A stretch of DNA of 64,000 bases from Collimonas antrihumi (lineage in GTDB: Bacteria > Pseudomonadota > Gammaproteobacteria > Burkholderiales > Burkholderiaceae_D), in the NCBI RefSeq assembly GCF_018304965.1, contig NZ_JAGQED010000002.1, forward strand, positions 217,991-281,990, read 5' to 3'. The stretch's first letter is position 1; the number at the start of each line of letters is the position of its first letter. Of the stretch, positions 18,916 through 26,297 are shown one piece after another. Under the pieces are notes generated by a model. That model saw only the letters and a list, made by a program, of their open reading frames with translations, did not search any database and was not told the origin of the DNA. The position numbers and the translations under genes are program-made.

Positions 18916-19706
18916 GTCTGCTCGTCAAAGGTCGCGCGCAAGGGCGGGAAATCGTCAGCGTTACGCCGCAATCGGCGAACTGGCGTTTTGTCGGCTTTGC
19001 CGCATATCGGCTTGCGGCAACAGAGAAGATTCGTTTCGATACGGCTGACCGCGAGATATGTATCGTGGTGCTGCGCGGGGTGGTCAGCGTGCAGGCTGGC
19101 GATCATGCATGGAAAGAAATCGGTGAACGTCAAAGCGTGTTTGATCAAAGTTCGCCATACGCGGTGTATGTGCCGCACGGCCATGCCGTCGCCGTCAGCG
19201 CGCACGGCGATGCTGAAATTGCCGTCTGCAGCGCTCCCGGCCATGGTGACCTGAGTGCGCGTCTGATAGAACCAGGAATGGCAAAGCGCTCGGTGCGTGG
19301 GCAGGGCAGCAATACGCGTTATGTGTGTGATATCCTGCCGCAAACCGAGCCGGCCGATCATTTGCTGGTGGTGGAGGTGGTGACGCCGGGCGGCCATTCA
19401 TCGAGCTATCCGCCGCACAAGCACGATACCGATAATCTGCCGCAAGAGAGTTTTCTCGAAGAGACCTATTATCATCGCTTGAATCCGCCGCAAGGCTTTG
19501 CTTTCCAGCGCGTGTATACCGACGATCGTTCGCTGGACGAATCGATGGCGGTGGAAAATCACGATGTGGTCATGGTGCCGCGGGGATATCACCCGGTGGT
19601 GGCGCCGCATGGCTACGATAGTTATTACCTGAACGTGATGGCCGGCCCCCGGCGCGAATGGCATTTCATGAACGATCCGGCGCACGAATGGATGCTGCAG
19701 CGCTGA
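18912..19706 (+). CDS. iolB: 5-deoxy-glucuronate isomerase
   Basis: Isomerises 5-deoxy-D-glucuronate to 2-deoxy-5-keto-D-gluconate, the IolC substrate. The 264-residue double cupin carries VVTPGGHSSSYPPHKHD with metal-binding histidines, then LEETYYHRLNPPQGFAFQRVYTDDRSLDE and VMVPRGYHPVVAPHGYDSYYLNVMAG, all typical of IolB. It is last in the iolCDEB run. No clear terminator follows; the tRNA-Leu gene lies 143 bp downstream. Confidence 0.95.
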   Translation: MSLLVKGRAQGREIVSVTPQSANWRFVGFAAYRLAATEKIRFDTADREICIVVLRGVVSVQAGDHAWKEIGERQSVFDQSSPYAVYVPHGHAVAVSAHGDAEIAVCSAPGHGDLSARLIEPGMAKRSVRGQGSNTRYVCDILPQTEPADHLLVVEVVTPGGHSSSYPPHKHDTDNLPQESFLEETYYHRLNPPQGFAFQRVYTDDRSLDESMAVENHDVVMVPRGYHPVVAPHGYDSYYLNVMAGPRREWHFMNDPAHEWMLQR

Positions 19707-19849
19707 TCCGCAGCCGAATTTGCGACGCCAGCCATGAAGTACGACAATTAATTGCATAAAATCGCAAACTTCGATTGACCGAAACTATCAAATGCACGTA
19801 TTATTCGGTCTTCGGAATTGCAGTGAGCCTTACTGGGCTTCGCATTACG

Positions 19850-19934
19850 GCCCACGTGGCGGAATTGGTAGACGCGCATGGTTCAGGTCCATGTGCCGCA
19901 AGGTGTGGGGGTTCGAGTCCCTCCGTGGGCACCA
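19850..19934 (+). tRNA. tRNA-Leu (anticodon CAG)
   Basis: Full cloverleaf of 85 nt: acceptor GCCCACG pairs with CGTGGGC (19924-19930). The D arm has GGCGGAATTGGTAGACGC. The anticodon stem CATGG/CCATG encloses TTCAGGT with CAG at 19884-19886. A long variable arm typical of tRNA-Leu and the T loop GGTTCGAGTCC are present. The discriminator A and an encoded CCA end the gene. It reads CUG codons. Confidence 0.97.
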
Positions 19935-19960
19935 GGTAACTGGTGTTGGAAGTAAAGAGA

Positions 19961-19997
19961 AACCGCATAAACATCAATGTTTATGTGGTTTTTTTTC
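19961..19997 (+). terminator. intrinsic terminator after tRNA-Leu
   Basis: AACCGCATAAACA (19961-19973) pairs with TGTTTATGTGGTT (19978-19990) with one G-U pair and a 4-base loop, followed by a run of T to about 19996. Confidence 0.92.
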
Positions 19998-20164
19998 TTT
20001 TTCCAGAGCAAAAACTCAATGCGGCTCAGTATGACTCAGTGTCAATTCCTGTGTGTATGAGTTCCAGCAATTATGTTTGGCGCAGCTTCTGCCATACTAT
20101 TTGTTGTTTTAGATAAAATGATTGCCGTATCATGTGAAAACAATAACAACCTTGGGCCTCCTCA

Positions 20165-21700
20165 ATGGTATTAATCGTTTCACTTTTGCTGGTCTCTCTG
20201 TTCGTCCTCTGGGGCGCACTGTCACCGCTCAGCATGGCTGCACTGATGCAGTCCGCACTGGGCGGCACCATCGCCAATTTCGGCTGGTTCTACCTGTTGT
20301 CGATGTTCGGTTTCCTGGTGTTTGCGCTCTATCTTGCGTTCGGCCGTTTTGGCGCGATTCGGCTGGGGGGAGAGGATGCCGAACCGGATTTCAGCCGCCA
20401 TAGCTGGTTTGCCATGTTGTTTGCCGCTGGCATGGGCATAGGGCTGGTGTTCTGGGGCGTGGCGGAACCGGTTTCTCATTTTGCGACACCGCCTAGCGGC
20501 CCTGCCGGTGGCCCCGAGGCGGCACGGCTAGGTTTGCGTTATGCTTTTTTCCATTGGGGCTTGCATCCGTGGGCTGCGTATTGCGTGGTGGCGCTGGCGC
20601 TGGCATTTTTCCAGTTCAACCGCAATCGCCCGATGTTGATGAGTACCACTTTCGAGCCGCTGATCGGCAAGTATGCGCAAGGTACGCTGGGCAAGGCTAT
20701 CGATATCCTGGCAGTGCTGGCGACCGCGATCGGTGTCGCCACTTCGCTCGGTTTCGGCACGCTGCAAATCAGCAGCGGCTTGCACACGGTATTCGGCCTG
20801 CCGAATGGGCTGGCCTTGCAGTTGACAGTGATTGCGGTGGCTGCCGGCTTGTACCTGGCGTCTTCCCTGAGCGGGCTGGATCGCGGCGTGAAAATCCTCA
20901 GTAACATCAATATGGTGCTGGCATTGCTGCTGATGCTGTTCGTGCTGGTGCTGGGACCGACGCTGTTCATCATGGATGCGCTAACCACCACGCTGGGCGA
21001 CTACCTGGACAGCCTGATCAGCATGAGCATGCGCATGACGCCATTTTCCAAAGACACCTGGATCGCCGACTGGACCTTGTTCTACTGGGCCTGGTGGGTC
21101 ACCTGGGCGCCGTTCGTCGGTACCTTCATCGCTCGTATATCGCGCGGCCGCACCATCCGCGAGTTCGTTACCGGCGTGCTGCTGGTGCCATCACTGATCA
21201 GTTTCTTGTGGTTCGCCACGTTTGGCGGCGCTGCACTGCATGGCATCATGTTCGAGCACTTGCCACTGGTCGAGATCGTCAAGCAGGACAGTTCGCTGGC
21301 GTTGTTCGCGCTGCTCCAGCATCTGCCGTGGAGTACGCTGACTTCGTTGATCGCAATTATCCTGGTCTCGGTGTTTTTCGTTACCTCAGCCGACTCCGCC
21401 ACCTTCGTGCTGGGCATGATGACCAGCCAGGGTAATCCGGCGCCGTCAGCCAGGATCAAGCTGGCATGGGGCGTGTTGACCGCGCTGATTGCAGCGGTGC
21501 TGCTGATGGCCGGGGGCTTGAAAGGCTTGCAGACGACCTCGATCGTGATCGCCTTGCCGTTCATGATCATCATGCTGATCATGTGCGCCAGCCTGTTCCG
21601 CGCCCTGGGCGAGGAGGCCGACAAGCTGGAGCGCCGGCGCCATGCGCGTGACCGCCTGTTGGAGCGGTTGCTGCGCGAGCGTGAGCAGACACCTTCCTGA
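20165..21700 (+). CDS. BCCT-family betaine/choline/carnitine transporter
   Basis: Twelve-segment inner-membrane symporter for quaternary ammonium compatible solutes. The glycine-rich FAAGMGIGLVFWGVAEPVSHF and the tryptophan-rich segment TLFYWAWWVTWAPFVGTFIARISRGRTIREF are the family signatures. The length of 511 residues fits, and the C-terminal tail is short and arginine-rich (LERRRHARDRLLERLLRE). Whether it takes up choline, betaine or carnitine cannot be told. It appears monocistronic between the tRNA terminator and a repeat element; no choline oxidation genes adjoin it. Confidence 0.93.
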   Translation: MVLIVSLLLVSLFVLWGALSPLSMAALMQSALGGTIANFGWFYLLSMFGFLVFALYLAFGRFGAIRLGGEDAEPDFSRHSWFAMLFAAGMGIGLVFWGVAEPVSHFATPPSGPAGGPEAARLGLRYAFFHWGLHPWAAYCVVALALAFFQFNRNRPMLMSTTFEPLIGKYAQGTLGKAIDILAVLATAIGVATSLGFGTLQISSGLHTVFGLPNGLALQLTVIAVAAGLYLASSLSGLDRGVKILSNINMVLALLLMLFVLVLGPTLFIMDALTTTLGDYLDSLISMSMRMTPFSKDTWIADWTLFYWAWWVTWAPFVGTFIARISRGRTIREFVTGVLLVPSLISFLWFATFGGAALHGIMFEHLPLVEIVKQDSSLALFALLQHLPWSTLTSLIAIILVSVFFVTSADSATFVLGMMTSQGNPAPSARIKLAWGVLTALIAAVLLMAGGLKGLQTTSIVIALPFMIIMLIMCASLFRALGEEADKLERRRHARDRLLERLLREREQTPS

Positions 21701-21726
21701 TGCTAATCCTGATTTTGATCAGTCAG

Positions 21727-21810
21727 GTAGGGTGGGCAGGTTTTTCTGCTCACGCGGAATTCACTCATCAAATGGTTGATGTACCGCGTGGGCATACGTG
21801 CCCACCCTAC
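21727..21810. repeat. 84-bp imperfect inverted-repeat element (REP/MITE-like)
   Basis: Perfect 12-bp terminal repeats GTAGGGTGGGCA (21727-21738) and TGCCCACCCTAC (21799-21810). Inside them are GCTCACGCGG and CCGCGTGGGC arms, and a central ATCAA/TTGAT hairpin. The whole unit can fold as one long stem. GTAGGGTGGGCA-ended units are common dispersed repeats in proteobacterial genomes. It lies between the convergent BCCT and NRPS genes. A shortened relative is at 61669. Confidence 0.85.
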
Positions 21811-21835
21811 AAATTCGATATCGCCGTGACTTTGA

Positions 21836-24800
21836 TCAGTTCTTTGCCGGCGCTGCCGGGCAGCCGCGCCAGTTGGTGGCCGCTGGAATCGATTCGCCTT
21901 TCATGACCAGCGTCAGTGCGCCCAGCTTGGCGTTGTCGTTGACCACTGCGCCATACAGCACGAAGCTGCGCGGTCCCATGTAGACCCGGCTGCCGATGTT
22001 GACGTGGTCGATCTTCATGACCCGGTCTTCGAACAAATGGGTCTGCGGGCAAGCCTGGGCATTCAGTTCGCTGTAATCGCCGATGGTGACGCAATCGAAC
22101 TCGGTGATGTCGGTGGTATTCATGTAAACGCCGCGGCCGATACGGCAGCCCAGCACATTCAAGGCCAGCGGCAGCCACGGTGTGCCGCGCAGGTAGTTCA
22201 TGAAATTCGGTATCGCAATCCCTTCATACAGATTGGTAACGCCTTCCGAGAGCCAGACGAACGGCGTCCACATCGGGATACTGCACTTCTTGTAGCGTCC
22301 GATCAGCAGCCATTTCAGCGCGGCGATAAAGATGAAAGTGCCGATACCGTACAGCAGCCCGGCAGAGGTGAGCAGGGAGATCACTTCACCCCACTGGCCG
22401 GCGCCAGCCAAAGGCATCAGGTTCAGCACCACGGTATAACCGACCGCGATCACGATCGCATGCGGCGAAACGATACGGAAACCTTCCACCAATGAGCGGC
22501 CCAGGCGGCGCCGGCGCGATGGCCGGAACGTCAAATGTTCGGGGAAGCCGCTGGTTTGCTCACGTGCCGGCAGGTTGATCGGCGGCGAGCCGAGCCAGGT
22601 GTCGCCTGGCTGCATGCGGTGGTTATCCGGAGTACGGGAATGGACGCCGATCAACACGTTTTCCGGCAGGATGCTGCCGTCAGGCACGTAGGCACCGTTA
22701 CCGACAAAACTGCGGCGCGAGATGATGGTTGGCTTCATGGTCATCCAGCCGCCGTCGATTTGTTCATCGCCCAGCAGCACAGCGTCGGCGATGAAAGTGT
22801 CGTCGCCCAGGGTCAGCATGTCAGGCACTACGCCGAGAGCAGTCGAAATTTCGGCATGGCGGCCTACTTTCGCGCCCAGCAGGCGATACCAGAGCGGCGC
22901 GTAGACGGTCGCATACACGCCATGCAGCACACTCAGGCTGGATTCCTGGATCTGGTTGACCAGCCATTTGCTGCAATAGATATTGCTGCGCACCGGCCAG
23001 CTGCCGGCTCGCATGCGCGGCAGCAAGCTCCAGCGAATCCCGGCCGAGAGCAAAGCTGTGCATACGATCAGCACGGCTGTGGCAGGGAAAGCCATGATGA
23101 AATATTTGGTCAGCTGAAACGCCACATTGCCGTTACTTTGCAGCCACGGGAAACGATCGGTATCGTCGAGCCAGTCGATCAGGATGAAGCTGGGGAACAC
23201 CGGCATGAAGAACAAGGTGGTGATCAGGAAAGCGCCGAACAGGAAAAATATCGATTCGCCCAGCTGACGCCTGTACGTTACCGGCGGCCGCGGCGGCTTG
23301 GAGGCCTTGTCGAAAGCGCCGACATCGCGCGCCGGCGAGCCGGTCCAGATGCGGCCGGCCGGCACCGCCTGGCCTTCGCTGATGGCGCTCTGACCCTCCA
23401 CATGGCCGAAGGCGCCGACATCTGTGTTGCCTTCCATGACGACATAGGAACCGATACAGCTTTCACGCTGCAATGTGATCGGTCCGAGCCACAGTTCGCC
23501 ATGTTCGACGCGGGCATTTTCAAAATTGACGGCATTGCCGATGCTCACGCCATCCTCTATGGTGAGCAAATCGTGCGCGCGCAAAGTCATGGAACCGATG
23601 ATGACTTCGGAACCGATGCGCGCACCGAGCGCTCTCAACCACCAGCTATACAAGGTCGAGCCGCTCAGCAGGTAAGCCGGCGCTGCCTCGATCAGGCGGT
23701 CGGCCAGCCACCAGCGGTAGTAGGTGAGGCCCCAGAGCGGGTAACGGCCGGCTTTCAGGCGTCCGGCAATCAGCCATTTTGCGGCAATCGCGATGGCGAA
23801 TTCAAACAAGGTAGCCAGCAAGAACACACCGACCGACACCACGATCGCCAAGGTGATGGAGTCACCCGGATCGCCGGTGAAGAAGTGGTAGGTAAAAAAC
23901 GGCGCCAGCCATTGCATCATGCGCATTGCCACCAGCCACGGCACGGCGGCTGCTTGCGCGGCGCCGCAGACCCAACGTTTCAGATCCGACGGCGCGGCCC
24001 AGCTGGTGTCGACTGCGATACCGGCGACCGGCGCTACCGCCAATACCTGAGCGATGCGGCCGACGGTGCGATTCATGTAAATGTCGCGCACTGTCACATG
24101 GGCGAAATCGGGATTGGCGCGCAGTGCGGAGGCGAGTTTGGCCGCGAACAGCGAATGACCGCCGAGATCGTTGAAAAAATCGGCGCTGCGCTGGATAGGC
24201 TGGCCCGGGAACAGTTTGTTCAGCGCGGCGAACAGCGCTATTTCGGCTGGCGTTTCGGGCGTGTCCGAATCAAGTCCGGCGTGGCCGACACTAATCGCGG
24301 CCAAAGGCCTCGCTTTCAGCGTTTTGCGGTCGATTTTGCCGGAAGTCAGGCGCGGCATCTCCTGCATAGGCTCAAAGAAACCCGGCACCATGTAGGGCGG
24401 CAGGCGTTCGGCCAAAGCACTCCGCAGCACTGCAGGCGCGACTTCGGATCCGCTTTCGGGCACGATGAACGCAATCAGCTGGTCGATGCCGTCTTCCTGG
24501 CGCAACACTACCGCCACCGTCCCAACGCCCGGCTGACGCGCCAGCACTTCTTCGATTTCACCCAGTTCGACCCGAAAGCCGCGAATCTTCACCTGGTCGT
24601 CGGTACGACCCAGGCATTGAACCCGGCCGTCTGCTTCGATCCGCGCCAGGTCGCCGGTACGGTACAGGCGACGGTCATGGCTGCCGCTCGACCACGGATT
24701 TGCCAGGAATTTCTCGGCGGTCAGTTCGGGGCGTCCCAGATAACCTTCGGCAACGCCGGGGCCGGTAATGCACAATTCGCCGACTTCACCGCGCGGCAGC

Positions 24801-25891
24801 AGGAGCAGGCCATTTTCTACGGCTGGATTGATCACCAGCAAGCCGTAATTGGGCAAAGGGCGGCCGATGGTTACTGCTTCATTGGCATGTAATTCCGCCA
24901 GGCTGGCCGATACCGTTGCTTCGGTGGGGCCGTAGGTATTGAATATATGGCGGCCGGATTCAGGTTTTGCCCAGCGCGTGACCAATGCTTCCGGACACAT
25001 TTCGCCGCCGAGATTGATGATGCGCAAGCTCGGCACATCCTGATTGAACAGCGCCAGCAAGGTCGGTACCGCATGTAATACGGTAACGCCGTTTGCGGCA
25101 AGCGCCAGCGGCAAGGCTTCGGGATCGGACGCCAGTTCCTTGGGAGCGATCCAGAGCGTGGCGCCGACCAGGTAACTGATCCAGATTTCTTCGAACGACA
25201 TGTCGAACGCTACCGAAAACCCTTGATAGACGCGATCGCTGCCGGTGACGCCCAACACGGCGTTTTCACTGCGCAGGAAATGACAGATCGCGCCCTGGGT
25301 GATAGCGATACCTTTCGGCTTGCCGGTCGAACCTGATGTGTAGATGACATAAGCCGGATCGCTGCGCTGCACGTTTTGACGGCGTTGCAGCGGTGCGTCG
25401 GCCGGCGCCAGCAACTGCTCGGCGGTCCAGACCTGGCATCCGAGCTGATCCGGCTCCAGGCGTACGGCAAATTGCCGGCAACTGACAATCCCTGGCGATT
25501 GCGCGTCTTCCAGGCAGACTGCGATGCGTTCCACCGGGGTGTCCGCATCCAGCGGCAGCCAGGCGGCGCCTGCCTTGGCGATGCCGGCTTGCATGATCAG
25601 CAGGTCGATGCCACGCGGCAGCCACAGTCCGACGATCTGGCCAGGTCCCACGCCGGCAGCGATCAGACGTGAAGCCACCAAGTCGGCACGCTGGCTGAGT
25701 TCCCGATAACTCAGCTGGCGCTCGCCAAAAATCAAAGCGATCTGATTTGGTACGCGCGCGGCGGTAGCCTCCAGCAGATCTGTCAGCACCTCATCGCGAA
25801 TCAACTCAGCCTGAGCCGGCCCGTGCAAAATGTCGGGGTGAATAGGAAAACTGCTGGCGGCTGCGATGTCAACGTGCAAAGACTGGGTCAT
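21836..25891 (-). CDS. Pls/PosA-type single-module NRPS with membrane C-terminal domain
   Basis: Large enzyme of 1351 residues expected to activate one amino acid and make a homopoly(amino acid) or acylated product at the membrane. The adenylation domain spans about 35-525: A3 YTSGSTGKPKG (184-194), A5 FNTYGPTEATV, A7 YRTGDLARI, A8 around VKIRGFRVELGEIE, A10 LTSGKIDRKTL. A carrier domain follows with the phosphopantetheine motif DLGGHSL (575-581). There is no condensation or thioesterase domain. Instead about 700 residues hold several membrane segments alternating with hexapeptide-repeat (LbH) acyltransferase-like stretches, the NRPS terminal domain seen in epsilon-poly-L-lysine synthetase. 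Pocket residues by manual alignment begin D-M-E, hinting at a basic substrate. It is divergent from a GGDEF-EAL gene. Confidence 0.9.
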   Translation of the reverse strand: MTQSLHVDIAAASSFPIHPDILHGPAQAELIRDEVLTDLLEATAARVPNQIALIFGERQLSYRELSQRADLVASRLIAAGVGPGQIVGLWLPRGIDLLIMQAGIAKAGAAWLPLDADTPVERIAVCLEDAQSPGIVSCRQFAVRLEPDQLGCQVWTAEQLLAPADAPLQRRQNVQRSDPAYVIYTSGSTGKPKGIAITQGAICHFLRSENAVLGVTGSDRVYQGFSVAFDMSFEEIWISYLVGATLWIAPKELASDPEALPLALAANGVTVLHAVPTLLALFNQDVPSLRIINLGGEMCPEALVTRWAKPESGRHIFNTYGPTEATVSASLAELHANEAVTIGRPLPNYGLLVINPAVENGLLLLPRGEVGELCITGPGVAEGYLGRPELTAEKFLANPWSSGSHDRRLYRTGDLARIEADGRVQCLGRTDDQVKIRGFRVELGEIEEVLARQPGVGTVAVVLRQEDGIDQLIAFIVPESGSEVAPAVLRSALAERLPPYMVPGFFEPMQEMPRLTSGKIDRKTLKARPLAAISVGHAGLDSDTPETPAEIALFAALNKLFPGQPIQRSADFFNDLGGHSLFAAKLASALRANPDFAHVTVRDIYMNRTVGRIAQVLAVAPVAGIAVDTSWAAPSDLKRWVCGAAQAAAVPWLVAMRMMQWLAPFFTYHFFTGDPGDSITLAIVVSVGVFLLATLFEFAIAIAAKWLIAGRLKAGRYPLWGLTYYRWWLADRLIEAAPAYLLSGSTLYSWWLRALGARIGSEVIIGSMTLRAHDLLTIEDGVSIGNAVNFENARVEHGELWLGPITLQRESCIGSYVVMEGNTDVGAFGHVEGQSAISEGQAVPAGRIWTGSPARDVGAFDKASKPPRPPVTYRRQLGESIFFLFGAFLITTLFFMPVFPSFILIDWLDDTDRFPWLQSNGNVAFQLTKYFIMAFPATAVLIVCTALLSAGIRWSLLPRMRAGSWPVRSNIYCSKWLVNQIQESSLSVLHGVYATVYAPLWYRLLGAKVGRHAEISTALGVVPDMLTLGDDTFIADAVLLGDEQIDGGWMTMKPTIISRRSFVGNGAYVPDGSILPENVLIGVHSRTPDNHRMQPGDTWLGSPPINLPAREQTSGFPEHLTFRPSRRRRLGRSLVEGFRIVSPHAIVIAVGYTVVLNLMPLAGAGQWGEVISLLTSAGLLYGIGTFIFIAALKWLLIGRYKKCSIPMWTPFVWLSEGVTNLYEGIAIPNFMNYLRGTPWLPLALNVLGCRIGRGVYMNTTDITEFDCVTIGDYSELNAQACPQTHLFEDRVMKIDHVNIGSRVYMGPRSFVLYGAVVNDNAKLGALTLVMKGESIPAATNWRGCPAAPAKN

Positions 25892-26297
25892 GGATGAGGC
25901 AAGTGAGAAAGGTCAACGGAAAGGCGGAAAACCAGCGATGGTAGCACGGCAGTTGCGGGTAAATTCGGTAACGTTCAGACAATTTTTTGCCGTTGTTTTT
26001 GTGGCTGTTTTACCGCTGTTTTTGCCAATTCATGATATCGGTATCAATGGCGACTTTTGCCTCAAGGCAGGCGTTGCCGGCTGTCGTATCCAACGGTTTG
26101 CAGAGACACAGTTTGCAGACATAAACAAGGCAATATTTTATTCCTCGTCAACGAACTTGCAATTTGGAAATTATTGGTCGTATGATGGGGCATTCGGTGC
26201 CTGGATTCAAGTAGTGTCGTTTTTTCGCAATTTTCTGCAAATACGCTATGGGTTTCTGACTGTGCAAATTCATCAGCGAGATTTTGTGAGGCAGCGA
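25892..26297. other. divergent intergenic region of the NRPS and GGDEF-EAL genes
   Basis: About 400 bp without a convincing gene. The + frame of the GGDEF-EAL gene is open through it, but the sequence is AT-rich and encodes nothing recognisable. It holds the promoter at 26157 and presumably the NRPS promoter on the other strand. No repeat was seen. Confidence 0.6.
26157..26186 (+). promoter_or_regulatory. candidate sigma-70 promoter of the GGDEF-EAL gene
   Basis: TTGCAA (26157-26162), an 18-base spacer, and TATGAT (26181-26186) resemble -35 and -10 boxes. Transcription would start near 26193, about 105 nt before the chosen start codon. Confidence 0.5.

Noticed and set aside
19850..19934. tRNA-Leu as an integration site of a mobile island
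   Set aside because: No integrase, no duplicated tRNA 3' end and ordinary genes on both sides.
22535..24892. 785-codon open frame on the + strand
   Set aside because: It is antisense to the NRPS gene, whose adenylation and carrier motifs are unmistakable. The long frame is a by-product of GC-rich codon use, and its protein is rich in His, Arg and Gln without domains.
25866..26297. N-terminal extension of the GGDEF-EAL protein
   Set aside because: The frame is open to 25866, overlapping the NRPS start, but the stretch lacks coding character. A promoter-like site and a GAGG ribosome-binding site lie inside or after it.
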